From contig JAHLJT010000631.1 of NCBI GenBank assembly GCA_031308135.1, positions 6,239,371 through 6,303,370 of the forward strand: DNA of 64,000 nt. The letters are read 5' to 3'. Source of the stretch: Acheta domesticus. Lineage: Eukaryota > Arthropoda > Insecta > Orthoptera > Gryllidae. Made by a program: the position numbers and the translations under genes. The notes beneath the pieces are model-generated. The model was given only the letters and a program-made list of their open reading frames with translations. It did not search any database and was not told where the DNA came from. Shown here one piece after another: positions 1-12,490 of the stretch (its first letter is position 1; each line of letters starts with the position of its first letter).

Positions 1-1514
1 AATAAATAAATGAACTCAGTTTTACTCGGCAGATAGTACCGACATACCTTAACAAATACACTGAAATTAGTTATCGACAAGGAAGACATTATCACATCTT
101 CAACAAGCAAGTTGCCACGCAAGAAGAGAGTGCCAATCAAGGCTTGTTTGGATGGATTAAACCACTATTTGGTTAAAAATGACACACAGCTATGGGCACA
201 AACGGTCATAAAAATACTTCCTAGTTCATTGCTTTCATATTTCTTTTACTATTTATTTCTTAGTTCTAAAAAATAAAAATTAATTTTCTTTCCAACTGTA
301 CCAGCATTTTTATTACTTTTATAAAGGAAAAATACTCTATCTGTCCAAGCCCTCTGCCTCGTTAATGGGGCACTAAAATTCACGGAAATAAAAATCTTAT
401 CCCTTCCAAACGTAAGTATAATGTCTTTCAGAACAATCATATAATTATATTAAAGGAAAATTTCATGAAAAAGAAAACTTTGACAATAATGGATCAAAGC
501 TACATGGATTGTTAAACACATAAACAAATAATTTTTAGGAATTGGGAACAGCATTTAAAAATTGTTTGAGAAATGGGAAAACGTGGTAACAGGGAAAGTG
601 TTAGTGAGATTCCACTGTATATATCATGATACTAAGTGCAAACAATTGGAGCAATGTTAGAAAACGCCTTTGTAATAAGAATGCTCAATATAATAACAGA
701 TTGTTATATTTTCAGGTATAAGCTCATAGCAGTAAATAAAAAAAATAAATAATGGTTAAATCAGCTTCCATGAATAATGTGAGACTTGATGCTCAGTCTT
801 CTTCTAAAATCTCTCCATTCACAAAAATCTCAATAACATACACTTGTATTTTTTAAACAATTCTGAAATGAAAATAGACAGAAAGAAAGCGAAAAATACT
901 ACACAGTTCAGGCACCACTTGAATACAACACAATACTAAAATGAAACAGCAAGCCATCAGCAAGTTAAATGCACAACAGTGTGCAATGGCAATCATCTCA
1001 GCATAATCAAAACCTTTTGTTCTCTAATAATTTTTATAGTATAAAATTTACTTAAGTTGTTATTAACTTTTAATTATTGAACATACTTTTTTTCTGTTTT
1101 TTTAAGGTAGGTGTTACCTTTGTAAAGATGTAATAAACACAATTTTTGTTAGCACAGGACTCTCAAACTTAGCTAAGACAAAAACGATACAAAATGTTCA
1201 ATTTAATATATTCTCAAAGAGCCACATCTGTGAGTTACCAGTTAGATTCCAAGTCACTTTGCCAAATTGTGAATTTCACACCAATTGCTCAATTACAATG
1301 AACAAAATAATTGAAGAAAAAGCAAGATTGTGTTAAGTATGTAAACCGCATAATTTGAAAATAAGAGACGGCAGTCCATGGTACAAATGGATTTACAAAA
1401 TCGTTTTAAAATCACACTTTAAAACAAAAAAATACCAAGACACCTCCTGTCAAGTATTACACATTTCTCACAATTAGCTTAACATTAGTTTAACAAACAC
1501 AATTCTGCAGGTCT
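1..1514 (-). other. SUGT1 3' UTR and downstream flank
   Basis: This is AT-rich sequence immediately 3' of the SUGT1 stop codon on the minus strand. It should contain the 3' UTR and cleavage site. A minus-strand AATAAA (plus-strand TTTATT) lies near 253-258, but nothing marks it as the used signal. I see no coding sequence or recognisable repeat here. Confidence 0.4.
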
Positions 1515-1622
1515 TCATGAGTCCCATCTTTTCCATTCCATTCCATCAGGAGCTTTAATTTCTACTCGATCTCTGGACACTTCGTTCCAATTAGTACTCA
1601 AAACAGTACCACCAGACTCTTG
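1515..1622 (-). CDS. SUGT1: SUGT1 terminal coding exon 5
   Basis: The exon has 35 codons and a TGA stop at 1515-1517. It encodes [18 protein letters not shown] and the C-terminal end [10 protein letters not shown], which is strongly conserved in SGT1 proteins. Confidence 0.95.
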   Translation of the reverse strand, partial: QESGGTVLSTNWNEVSRDRVEIKAPDGMEWKRWDS

Positions 1623-4600
1623 CTGCAAAATGGAAGCAAAATCAATACATGCACCCAATGACACAAACTATTGAATAAATAGACTGCCTCATTGATGTAA
1701 ATAGAATTCACGAAATACTCAATTAGAAGCTACCTTTGACATTTTGAAAAACAGCTAACAAAAATAATCTCAACAGGCAGAACAGAAATATCATTAAGCT
1801 AGATAAATTACATCTCACTACTTAAATAGGCATAAATACTTTTTTTTTCCACACATGCTGATTACAGAGGTAAGTATTGTATTTCTGCGAATAAAAAACG
1901 CAAGTTCACAACACAAAAATGCTTATAGCTGGGCCCTGGTAATAAAAAATTGGATTAATTTTGTACCTAAATGTTGTAAATTACTTCCTTTCACATGCTG
2001 TGTAGTCAAAATCCATATTTTGTGGGTCCACTTGACATTCATCAGTGGTTGCACCTAAATAGATCAGATGATTTTCTCCAAACTTGATAATTCCCAATCA
2101 ATCTGAACAATCTCAAGGCCTGCGAGTTTGAAACAGATATTTTGCTTTTTGAAGATACTTTCCATGAGCATTAACATTTTTGTAACTCTCTCAAAATTTG
2201 CTACAAATTTTTTTATTATACTTTGTCCTCTGACATCTTAAAGAATTCTTTAGAAAAAGGCACACATCTAATTTTTGTTAAAATCACAGTAATTTATAAA
2301 ATTGCAAAAGTTTAAAAATTTTTTTGCCATCTTCCTAAAACTACAATATCGAAGATAAAAATTGTTTTTCTTAATAAAATCTGTTGTTCAAAGGCAGATC
2401 TTGAAATGATATCAAGTACAATTTTTCGAAATTATAGAGTTATTGTGTAATTTTGTGGGAAACATGAGGAATTTTTGAACAATTATTATTTTCTCAAAAA
2501 TGGTTCCGAAGCTTTCCTTTAAATTTTTTCCTTGTATGTAGCAAAGAATGACCAACAAAGTGTGGCTGCTGCATTTTCAAAAATTGCAAAAAAGTAACAG
2601 CAAAAGCACAATATTGACATAAAAAAGATAATGTACAATTTTTTAAAAAGATGAACCTGCGCCCTCAAATATCCCCACTCTTCTTTTGCTAGAATCGGTC
2701 TGCAGTTATCATGTCGCAATATGACAATAGGAAAACCACTACACAGCAGTTTAAAATTCTCAGAATAACTTTTCATTAGTGGGCAGTGTTTGTGGATGTA
2801 AGGCACAGTCAAATTTGTGTTGGATGTACTAGCTTTAAAAGAATTAAATTTCCATACCTAATATGCAATGATTCACAATTAGTTTTATAAGAGATGGCTG
2901 AAATGCTTTAATAAGGACAGGAATTGTGTGTAATATTTGTTACTGATGGAAGACCATATGGCCTTTTGTAGCGCAACTAGTTGAATTTACTAGCAGGTCA
3001 ATAGAAGAAACAGAAATTGTGATTTTTTGACTTCAATATTTACCCGTAGGAGATCCTTACTAATGCAACTACTTATTCTCTTTCATTATTACAAGATCTT
3101 TATTTTAACTTGTAACACCAGTTTCAAAATCCATGTCAGAATCATGGTAACTTTAACCTTAATTCACTTCTGGCAACACTTCTGTTTGTCTCATGAGCCC
3201 TCAGGTTTCAGGATGGGAAATTTGGCAATTTTAGTACGAGGAAGGAGAACACACTCGCATCCTGACAGTTATTCTTATTTCATTCACGCTCATGAGAATT
3301 GGGCAGGCTATTAATGAGGTATTGATGTGGAGCAGTTATAATTTGCTGTATTTTAATTTCAGTAAATATAAAGTTATGAGGTTCTCATACTTGGAATCTC
3401 CCATAACATATTCTTACAACATAGAAGGGCATCTATTGGAATCAGTAGACCAAATTAAAGACTTGGGAGTAACTTTTGACCCCGAAATGAAATTTAATAT
3501 ATATGTTGATCATATTGTCAATAAAGCCAACCAAATGATCACATTTGGGAGGAGAATGACACTGAAATTTAAAAACTTGAAGTAATTCAAAATTTTTTAT
3601 TCTGCATAAGGCCTATTTTGATGAATGCATTCCAAATATGGTCTCCATCACATTTGTTGTATAAAAATAAATTGGAAACAGTTCAACACAAGTACTTAAA
3701 TTTTCTAGCTTGGAAACTCTGCTTACCATCTCCGTTCTTATACACAAATAGCACAAATAGTTAACGTAAGCTCTCTTGAGTTGTATAGACAACTTTATGA
3801 TCTTACATTCCTATTCAAATTACACAACAATGCAATAGATTGTGCCGATTTACTTTCAAAGGAGAGGGAACCATTACATCTTCTCTGCACCAATTGCTCA
3901 CACAAACAATTGGTACAAACATGTTAATAAAGTTATGTAGTCAATGAAATCCCTTTCATCTGAGAACAAAAATAGTGAAACTGCTTGAAAAATGATCTGC
4001 TAACTGACTTGCTAAGTGATTCACAGTTGTGTCTCATCACTGTATTTATTTCTTCTTTATTATATTATTTTCTTTTCTATCTTCTTGTATTATTGCAACT
4101 TTTGCACTACTATGTATTAATTTGGTGTTTGCCTGTGAAATAAACATTAATTTGGATGCAGCAAAGAACAATCACTTGGACAATGTTGAAGGATCAACAT
4201 GTCATCCTAGTGAAATTTACTTTGGCACAAAATCTTTTTAAGTATCTGTTAATAGTAATTATACTGATGCGTAATATTTCTTTCATTTTAAACTTCTAAA
4301 GACATTTCACAACATGTCCTTTTGATTTTTCTCTACACCAACTTTACTGAAATAAAAAATTTTATTACATTGCGGATAACAAATCAGTAAATTGGTGATT
4401 CCCTCCACATTTTTCAAGATCATAGTTTTGATTTCTGGGGCAGAATTACAAAAACATGTTCTATCTCTCCTGCTCATGCCCCACCTCACCTTGGCCCACT
4501 TCATTCTACTCAAAAGGATCATCCCCTGTATGAGACATACATAACCATTAAGTGTCTTGAAGAAAAATGCAGAAAGAGGAAAGTTGTTTCAGCTTATGAT

Positions 4601-7600
4601 CTGATGCTCTCCTCACCCTGTAATGACTTCACAAGCCAGCTTAGCTGGGTTGCTTGGTAGCGAAGATACACTATTTCCAAATTATCACAAAACATGGTGT
4701 TCCCACACATGGGTTACAAGTTGAAACAAAGGACTTGCATTATCACTATGAAGAGAACAATTTTGTATGATTTCCAAGGTGCATAATGAAATAACTGCAT
4801 TCATAATATGTATCAAAGAAAGTGTATAATGATTTTATTTCAACACTTACAAACTAGCTGTAGATGGTGTCACTAATGCTTTAAACTGTTTAAAAATATT
4901 TTCCAATGTTAAAATGTCTATTCTTTAAGTTCTAAATAAAAGATATTTTAATAATAATTACCCGTTTTTTTTCACCTTTAGATATACTATGTAAAAATTA
5001 TCTAGCAAGATTTAAAATTTAAAAAAAAAAAAAAAAAAAAAAGTGGCATGCAACTCCTCTTCTTGGATGTTCTTTTGCGCCATGGCCACTAGCCATCCCA
5101 GAATACTGTGTTGAAAAACCTAATCTAATGCTCGCAGAAGAGTTGTTCTGAAGAGTAAATTCTTTCAATGTAACATCAGGTGGCTTATTAAAGAAAATTT
5201 GTATATATGCAAGCTCCTTTTCTATAACATACTGTTCTGATCTTGTAGATTTTACATTAAAATGTAATTTGGTAGTCGAAATTATCAAAGGGGAGTATCC
5301 GAATAGCAATATTGTCTAAGCTTCAAATAACAAAATTATTCTATAAAATGATAATTATCATACTTAGTTCACAAAGCCACCACTAAATTGTGGTGCTAAA
5401 ATCACAAAATCACATGCTTTTGGAAAAAAATTTCATAGAACCTTCTGGATGGATACAAAAACAAATCAACAATTCCACACCAAGAGAAGGAGACGTGTCC
5501 TGGCACCTCATTTGTCATGACTGGTGGATGGAAAGGGTTCGAACTGCCAGTAATGGATGGGTGGAGATTATTCATATTATATACTTACAAATGATTTATT
5601 CATAGCTCGCTTTACTTCATCTGATCCCTGAGAGTATATTTTCTGAAATAAAGCATTAAGGGCTGCCTCTCCTTCAGGTTTCTCATCAGCTTCTTCTTTA
5701 GCAATATCACCAACAACGCGATCCCAATCTTTTGCTTTCAAAGCTGAACTAGGGTATTTTGGAGGACCACTGCCAGTGAGAATGGCTGAAAGAAGAAAAT
5801 ATAGGTAAGGAAAAAGATTTCAAAGTAATAACAAAAAGTTAAAAACAATCACAACCATTTTCACAATTCATGAGAATAGAATTCATGAATAATGAACTTC
5901 AAGTTACACAACACACTGACCTTTCTGTTAGTGGGTTCTTGCCAATGGTTCAAGAACAAAAAGCTAAGGCAGTTTTCTTCTACTATGACTGTCGTTCAAA
6001 ACACAAGTTGATAAACATACAACAAATCTCGATTTGAATGCATTCAAGGATTCCTAAATCACTTGATCCTTAAAAATCTATGAGAGAGTAAATCTTCATT
6101 AACACGGATTCCAAGGGACCAAATTATATTGGGTTTTGTGTTATCCTAATTCTATTTATTATGTACATTCACATTACAATGTTTCCTTGTCAGATTTCAC
6201 ATTTTGTTTGTGTTATGGTGAAATGCATGTTAAGCAACTAAAAGGTAACAAGGGTTGACAATATCCAATTGCTAAAAACTGAACAAATACTTTTGAAGGG
6301 AAAAATATTCTGTAAAATGATATCTTTCAATATCATTTTCTGCATTTACCAACTAAAATTCTAACATCAATTGTAAGAATGGTTACCAGACCTTTGACAT
6401 TCTTCATGTCAATTGCTGTACATGAGTATAGTAAATATATTTATCGGAACAAACCTCAAAACTGCAAAAATTAATACTAATGAACTAGGTGAAAAAAGGT
6501 CTGCGAGTTAAGGTTCACTTCACTTTTGTTTTGATATCTTAAAGGGATAATCCATTATGGGGCTTGTGTCGGTCATGTGCTGCAAAGAGGAGAAAAAAGC
6601 GAGAAGGAACATTTTCAATTCATTTGAAATTCAAAAGTAAGAGAATTTTCTAAAGCCCTATAAATAATGCAGGTGTTTTCAATCACTCCAAGCTATCACA
6701 TCAACATAGATGCTTACTATTAATATTTGTTCACAACTCTGAAAAACTGATGAGAACTTTGTAAGTACAAATATACTTTCTTTCATTAGCATTTTCAACA
6801 TTCAAATGAAAATAGAAAAAATTAGCTGCAAACCTCTTAATGATGTAACTAAACAGATCTTCACAAAATAATTTATGGCAGAAACAAGATACCTACTAAA
6901 CCACCTGGTCCTTTAATAACACACAAATGTTTTACTTAAAAATATTATTCTCCATAATGACTTAACACTGATGAATATGCTTCTCTGCTGTTACTTGTTG
7001 CACGGCTAGAACCTTGTATTACAACTTTCATTTTCACCAAAAGAGGAGAGCTTCAATCATTCATGAGATTTTGCATTACAGCATCCAAGCCTTTAACATT
7101 CTAGTTTCCTTATCAATGTTTCAGTGAATTACAACACAAAGGAACGTGTACTGATGACATTGTCCGAAAACAATTTAAAGTTAAAAGAAGACAAAAAGAG
7201 ATTGAAAGAGAACATACAGGTAGAAAGTTGGTGGATGGGTTTTGTTTCAAAAGACAAATATCAACACCTTGAGATGATTTCAAAGAACATATTTTTCCTC
7301 TCATTCATAAGAAAGAGCACTAAATCACCAACAATAGAAAACAGAAATGATAAGAAAGAGATACAAAGACGATGAAAAATAGATTAATATAAACAAGAAG
7401 ACTATGCAAGTACTTACATGATATGAATTGAAGCCAATACACGCACTACGGGCAAAGTAACTATCAATTTCAGGAAAGAAAAGAAAGGAAGAAAAAGAAA
7501 AAAAGATGTCTGAAACTGTTTTTCTTTCAGAGGTTCAGAAACTGCACAAAAACAATGCACTTCTCCCTATAGTACATCACTCAAAATGTTTAACTGCCTT

Positions 7601-9435
7601 TTATTTTAAATAAATAAATGTAGCATCTAGATATGTGATCTTTTACTAAAGGAAAAAGGTGTGAAGACTGTCTGGATATTTTGCATAATTCCCCTAAACT
7701 GTAGTTTAAGAAGACACACACAAACATTACATTAACATACAGAAAGAAAGCTGATACTTCATTTACACAACCATTTCTACACAAGGTTTACAGAAACATC
7801 AGTAACTTGACACCAAACATGACTACAAATGCTCTACAAATTCTTTGACAATGTCTAATTGCTTTTCCGGAGATACTAAATTTGGATTTTCTCACACTAT
7901 TTATCATCTTACCTGTGCTTAATGAGGGAAATTAATAAATTACTTTTCTTGAATGGTCAAAAATGGCTCACTAGAACAATATCTATTAATGCAGGACAAA
8001 AGTCTAACAAAACCAATTTTGCATTGTAATTTGACACAGAAGTCTTTTCTCAACCTTAACGAGTTTCCAAGTCATTATAAATTACGCAATACAATAATTA
8101 CAAAGTACATCATGACAGTAATAACTAGGGCCCAGATTTAAATGACATGACATATTTCTTCTGAACCTTCGGGTGAATTTTACAATTTATGTATGAATCC
8201 AGGTGTTGTCAAATAGGGAAACATATTTTTATTGTGCATATAAAGTCATATTAACACCGATTTTAGTAAAAGGTCATATTTTGGCTGAATTTTGCCCACA
8301 AAGGATTATTTGAAACATATTATTCTTAGTGCTACGATGAACACCCCGATAGAAAGCAAAAGTGCCTTTCTTTCTTGCCTCCTGCACATTGTGAAAATGG
8401 AACTGTATTTTCTAAGGTAATATTTATACAGGTTTTAGGTCATAAATGCTTGCATATTTCACTGATTTTTGGGTCATTAAAATCCAAGCCCTTGGTAATA
8501 ACTATCAATATTAATTCCCTAGAGTCTATTACTCAAACATGTTTTACCTTGAGGAATTGGTTGTGGAGCCTCAACTTTCTTTGGATCACCTTCCAAGGCT
8601 TGCCATCGGATATCTTCACATTTCTTGAGTTTCACTTCAATCTAAACAAGTGTGAATAATTATCATTATTAGACAATTATGTATTCACGGAATATCAAAT
8701 GAATTCCTTTAATATATTAAGAAATTTTACCCACTTTGGATGGTAGAATTTTATGAGTACACTGAGCAGGATTCACATTATGAGCCAAATCCAATTCCAG
8801 GCTGTAATCGGATCCATTTGGCAACTTTGCAGACACACTCAACTAGAACAGAAGGAAAGTTCCATATCCTTTCTCAAAAAGAAAACCTAAAATTCCTAAA
8901 AAATTATAAACAGTTCAAATGTATGCGAATGTAATTTTGTACAACAAATCTACGTTAGTTCAATTCTTGAATTTCAGGTACTTGCTGAAATTTTTCGTAA
9001 GACTTAGAGTGCATTTCCTTCAGGAAACATGGTTACATTGAACAACAAATAGGGTTAATCCCACACAGTACAAAGTTATCCAACTTATAAGACAATTAAA
9101 TTTTTTCTCTTCAAACTTTGATACTATTTGAAATAGAGATGTTATTTTACCACAGTAATAATACTGATAACAAAATAGAATAAACTACAGCATGCACAAA
9201 TAAAACTATCTCAAATTTCAAGTAAGATTTAATGACAGGTGTAAACTGAACTACTCACAGTGCTTTCCCCGTATTCTATTTTCACTGAATCTTTGTCTGC
9301 ATTTTTGGCCAGAATTGTGACAACAACATGAGTTTCTGTCTGGTACCAGTCTTGTTTAATTTTCTGAGATACAGATGGAGTAGCAGAACCTTGTGATGGT
9401 TCTCCTTGCTCTGCTGAACTTTTATTATCAGCCAT
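1515..9435 (-). CDS. SUGT1: SGT1 homolog, HSP90 co-chaperone (five coding exons)
   Basis: The gene encodes the SGT1 co-chaperone, which links HSP90 to client proteins. In other eukaryotes it acts in SCF/SKP1 complex function, kinetochore and centrosome assembly, and stability of leucine-rich-repeat immune receptors, in cytosol and nucleus. Five exons (9259-9435, 8735-8842, 8548-8641, 5589-5785, 1515-1622) join in phase into 227 residues. Residues about 25-102 form a CS (p23-like) domain starting [16 protein letters not shown]. Residues about 140-227 form the SGS domain, with the hallmark stretches [20 protein letters not shown] and [12 protein letters not shown] and the end [10 protein letters not shown]. 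There is no N-terminal TPR domain, as in fly Sgt1 and unlike human or plant SGT1. The start is the methionine of [10 protein letters not shown], preceded by a likely 3' splice site. All junctions use GT-AG and no reading-frame damage is visible, so the gene looks functional. Confidence 0.96.
2200..2530 (-). repeat. Fragment of the AT-rich dispersed family, in SUGT1 intron 4
   Basis: The stretch around 2325-2400 (a TTCCTAAAACTACAATATCG-type motif followed by repeated AAAATTG text) matches, in reverse orientation, the interior of the family described at 43653-45237. Both termini are absent, so it is an internal fragment. Confidence 0.55.
3330..4010 (+). mobile_element. Decayed jockey-type LINE reverse transcriptase fragment
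   Basis: The plus strand reads as the C-terminal part of a non-LTR reverse transcriptase. The parts are [11 protein letters not shown], then [14 protein letters not shown], then [17 protein letters not shown] at 3350-3580. After a frameshift follows [19 protein letters not shown] and a [16 protein letters not shown] stretch at 3600-3715. These match the segment after the YxDD palm motif and the thumb in jockey-superfamily elements. Stops and shifts accumulate after 3720. It lies in a SUGT1 intron, antisense to the gene, so it is presumably spliced out. Confidence 0.8.
5021..5042 (+). repeat. Poly(A) tract of 22 A
   Basis: An uninterrupted A run lies on the plus strand inside a SUGT1 intron. 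It could be the 3' tail of the LINE whose RT remnant lies 1 kb upstream in the same orientation, or of another retroposed sequence. No target-site duplication was found. Confidence 0.6.
5589..5785 (-). CDS. SUGT1: SUGT1 coding exon 4 (SGS domain)
   Basis: The exon encodes the first two thirds of the SGS domain, including [18 protein letters not shown] and [12 protein letters not shown]. The acceptor is TTCTTTCAG and the donor is a consensus GTAAGT at 5588-5583. Confidence 0.94.
5786..8547 (-). other. SUGT1 intron 3
   Basis: AT-rich intronic sequence between coding exons 3 and 4. It has a purine-rich stretch near 7465-7505. I found no transposase, RT or RNA-gene signature in it. Confidence 0.6.
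8548..8641 (-). CDS. SUGT1: SUGT1 coding exon 3
   Basis: The exon starts [18 protein letters not shown], which completes the CS domain, and runs into the Pro-rich linker to the SGS domain. The 94-bp length leaves one base (g), which joins cc of exon 4 to make an alanine codon. Confidence 0.92.
8735..8842 (-). CDS. SUGT1: SUGT1 coding exon 2
   Basis: The exon has 36 codons ([10 protein letters not shown] to THKILPSK) and forms the middle of the CS domain. The acceptor follows TTCTGTTCTAG and the donor is GTGGGT. It begins and ends in phase 0. Confidence 0.93.
9259..9435 (-). CDS. SUGT1: SUGT1 coding exon 1
   Basis: The exon has 59 codons, from [10 protein letters not shown] to EYGEST. It holds the acidic, Ser/Gly-rich N-terminus and the first CS-domain strands. 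The donor is GTGAGT at 9258-9253, and the phase is 0 at the junction. Confidence 0.94.
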
Positions 9436-9673
9436 GTTCTTGAAAAGCAAATCAATTAAAGATGAATAAATACAATAAAACACGTCTTTAGACGCTCAAA
9501 ATAAAATCTGCAGATACGAGTTTACACATTAAAAACAGCTGTCCACTTCAAAACAATAAAAACTGGCTGGGCATATGACACCAACCAGGGTTATGTTACT
9601 ACAGTAAGGTAACGTACAACGTAATAGCAATGTTGCGACAAGAAATAGAATAAACAACACTAATAGTACTTAC

Positions 9674-9740
9674 GGAGCTGTCAGTTCCGCAGATTGCACT
9701 CACACAGTTCACAATAGAATTTTCTCGAACGAAAATAAGT
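9674..9740 (-). other. SUGT1: Probable SUGT1 non-coding exon 1
   Basis: On the minus strand a consensus donor GTAAGT begins at 9673. A pyrimidine-rich acceptor ending AG at 9440-9439 lies three bases before the start codon. Together they define a likely 235-bp intron in the 5' UTR. The upstream limit near 9740 is arbitrary, and no TATA box is obvious. Confidence 0.5.
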
Positions 9741-9940
9741 ACGAACGCTTGGCACCCGCACAACTATTGTACAGACCGATACAGAGACACAACCAATCCA
9801 GGCCCAGGACGAGCCAGAGCACGGCGCACGCTCACTCTCCCCACTATTCCTGCTTTCTTGATTTGATTGGTCCTGAAGTCTGTGTCCGAGTGACCGCTGT
9901 AAAATTTTCATGAAGATTGTACGGAAGATAAATCTTAAGT

Positions 9941-10135
9941 GGTGGGGGTACATGGGACTTATATTCACCATGGTATTATGAAAAGCGTCGGCAGCTATAC
10001 TTGGATTTTTATTTCTTGGCGTGTGGGGCGTGTCATCAATTTGGAATATCTCACGGTATTTCGCGTCGTTCTTGATTCTGGCGCTAGGAGTTGCATGATC
10101 GCCAGCACTTCTCGGTACAGTCGCGATCATGCGAC
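9941..10135 (+). repeat. Direct repeat copy 1, half-MITE with leader
   Basis: This 195-bp block recurs at 10417-10609 with roughly 90% identity by eye. It starts with a GGTGGGGGTACATGGG leader and a CGTCGGCAGCTA motif. It then runs into one arm of the palindromic MITE family (AATATCTCACGG, TTTCGCGTCGTTCT, GATCGCCAGCACTTCTC). A complete palindromic copy sits between the two blocks. Confidence 0.85.
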
Positions 10136-10143
10136 AATCGGCC

Positions 10144-10390
10144 TCAGTGCGATTTTTATAAAGCTATCTCTCAAGGCCCGTCTTCACGATGGAATATATC
10201 ATGGCATTTAACGTCTTTTTCGGTCGTGCCGCTTGATGCCGCTAGTCACATCGCATTGCTCGATACGATCACGGTCATGCGACATCTAGCAGCACAACCG
10301 AAAAATATGTGAAATGCCGTGATATATTCCATTGTGAAGAAAGGCCCTGATCACGACTGTATCAAGTCCTGCTTAAAATCGCGCTACACC
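10144..10390. mobile_element. Palindromic MITE copy 1
   Basis: A foldback element with a left end of the GTGCGATTTTTATAAAG type and a right end that is its degenerate reverse complement (GCTTAAAATCGCGC). The arms match through CTTCACGATGGAATATATCA and its complement TGATATATTCCATTGTGAAG. No coding capacity is seen. The exact ends are uncertain by a few bases. Confidence 0.75.
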
Positions 10391-10416
10391 ATAGTAGGCC
10401 ACCATGGCGTAGCGCG

Positions 10417-10609
10417 TGGAGGTACATGGGACTTGTATTCACCACGGTATTATGAAAAGCGTCGGCAGCTATACTTGGGTGTTTATTTCTTGGCGTGTGG
10501 GGCGTGTCATCAATTTGAAATATCTCACGGAATTTCGCGTCGTTCTCGATTGTGCCGCTAGGAGTTGCATGATCGCCAGCACTTCTCAGTACAGTCGCGT
10601 TCATGCGAC
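10417..10609 (+). repeat. Direct repeat copy 2, half-MITE with leader
   Basis: This is the second copy of the 9941-10135 block, in the same orientation. It differs by scattered substitutions and continues into TCTAGCGGCACTACC, as expected at the inner part of a MITE arm. Confidence 0.85.
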
Positions 10610-10891
10610 TTCTAGCGGCACTACCAGAACCCAGGCGACATCATTTTTTTATTTATTTACGTCAAAAAACAGTTAAAAATGCGAATGACGAGCTATGGGG
10701 AGAAGTGATCTAGGCCTACTAGAATCTAGGCGACATCAGGCGGTCAGTGGGAGAATATTTTAAGTAATTTTTGGCCAATGGCCACCAATTTTATGTGCAT
10801 CAGGACTGGAATAATCAGGACCCACCAGTCCTTAGCGGCCGGCAGCGAAACCTACTCCCAAATTGACCCCCGAGAAATGCGCCATTATATA

Positions 10892-11117
10892 CTTCGGGTT
10901 TTATAACTTGGCGTGCCAAAGCCTGTCATCACGATGGAATATCTCACTGCATTTCGCGGCTTTCTCGGTAGTTCCGCTAAATGTCGCATGATCGCGACCG
11001 TATCAAGCAGTGCTTTGTGACTAGTGGCATTGGCGGTACGACCGAGAAAGGCGCCAAATGCCTTGAGTTAAACCATCATGAAGGCAGCCTCTAACGCGCC
11101 AAGTTATAAAACTGAAG
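10892..11117. mobile_element. Palindromic MITE copy 2
   Basis: The terminal inverted repeats are CTTCGGGTTTTATAACTTGG on the left and the complement of CCAAGTTATAAAACTGAAG on the right, with TA on both sides. Its interior has the family's GATCGCGACCGTATCAAGCA core. Confidence 0.8.
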
Positions 11118-11860
11118 TACAGGATAGCAAGAAAGCGCGGGAATTCAAATATTGCCCCTCACTATTGGAGAAAATAGAAGATGCATTCGTAAACTTTGCG
11201 TTTCTGATTTATTTTGATTACAGGAAGCATTTTTCGAAAATATTATTTCAGAAACGGAGTTTTAAAATATGTAATAAATTTAATTTAAAATTATTACATA
11301 TTTTTTTAGTAAATTTAATTTAATGTAATAAAATGTATTTCTTGAGTATATTTCAGGAACTCCCAAAATTTCTTTCCTGCATCATTTTTTGACCCCTAAT
11401 ATTTCACGAAGTTTCCAGTTTCATTTTTCATTGTCTGGTTTTCCCTACTCATTTCTTAATATAGTTTAATATCATTTTAATTTCCTCTCATTTTCATCAC
11501 TTCAATAGATTCATTAAATAGTGTACATTGCAAAAAAGTCATTCTTCTCAGTTCGCACGTCTGCATATCAAATTCCTCGAATTTCACGAAATAGATGTTG
11601 GCCTGCGAGGTACCCGAGAGAATGAACGAACTTTTTGACCGGTTTTAGCTGCGTGCACACGTACGCCAGAGGCTAATTTAATTTTGTGTGGCAATAATAT
11701 TTCAAATGTCAAAAACGGTTTGTTTAAACATAAAAATTCAATGTTTTTGGTACTTAAGATATGTACATAGTCATCTTAGAAGGTGTTCTATCCTTATAAG
11801 GGCGAGTATCATTAATGTGACCATCGCCTGGGTTCGAAGTAAATGTGAAATTAACCCCTC
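11118..11860. other. Unassigned AT-rich spacer
   Basis: There are short runs of open frame but no recognisable protein, repeat end or RNA signal. Confidence 0.5.
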
Positions 11861-12490
11861 ACAGACGGGAGGTGGCAGCATTGGAGGGAATATAAAGCGT
11901 GTCAGATGGAAGCGAAACACTGTGCAGAAGTTGCCTCAATACAACATAACAAACGGACAAAAACTAAATGACTACATAATTGAGAACTCGCATCTCATTC
12001 TTTCCGGCCCTTCATATCCAAGCCAACTAGTACGAGATCTCCCCCTAATAGTACACCCCACCCGAAACTCGAACTCACTTCTGACCACCTCCACATCTCT
12101 TGTCAATTGACATACACTCCGGCAACAAGAACCTGGTTACCTCATTTCAAAAAGATTGGACAGAATTTAAACACATAATCTTAAAAACGATCAAGAAAAA
12201 CAATTCTTTTGCAAATCCTTCAGACATCGACCAAGCCATACACCATTTCAACCTTCAAGTAAACAGGTCACTAAACAAAACCTCCACCGCATAAACCCCC
12301 TAAAAACCTCGACTTCCAGACAACATAATGAACCTCAACCGGCTCACGAGAAAGTCTCAAAAGCCTTTCTTCAGAACCCGTACTCCACAAGACAGTCATA
12401 CGAACATTACAAACAGACACTACACGGGTCACTCAAAGACTACGAAAACCAAAAATGGACTGACACATCTCAGACATCACAATCTCCCCC
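11860..12490 (+). mobile_element. Jockey-type LINE, endonuclease end and linker (broken)
   Basis: Fragments in shifted frames read as the C-terminus of an AP-like endonuclease and its linker. Examples are QKLNDYIIENSHLILSGPSY, then FQKDWTEFKHIILKTI, then NPSDIDQAIHHFN, then LPDNIMNLNRLTRKSQK and a KDYENQKW stretch. This is the usual text between endonuclease and reverse transcriptase in jockey-clade LINEs. The reading stops near 12490 and resumes as RT at 14089. Confidence 0.7.

Noticed and set aside
5019..5309. 96-residue minus-strand frame ending in poly-Phe
   Set aside because: The Phe run is the poly(A) tract read backwards. No family resemblance, and it lies in a SUGT1 intron.
9681..10130. 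149-residue minus-strand open frame upstream of SUGT1
   Set aside because: It runs from the SUGT1 leader region into the repeat block at 9941 and mirrors repeat sequence on the other strand. It resembles no protein.
9941..11117. CRISPR-like repeat array
   Set aside because: The repeated units are long, palindromic, TA-flanked transposons in a eukaryotic context, not short repeats with unique spacers.
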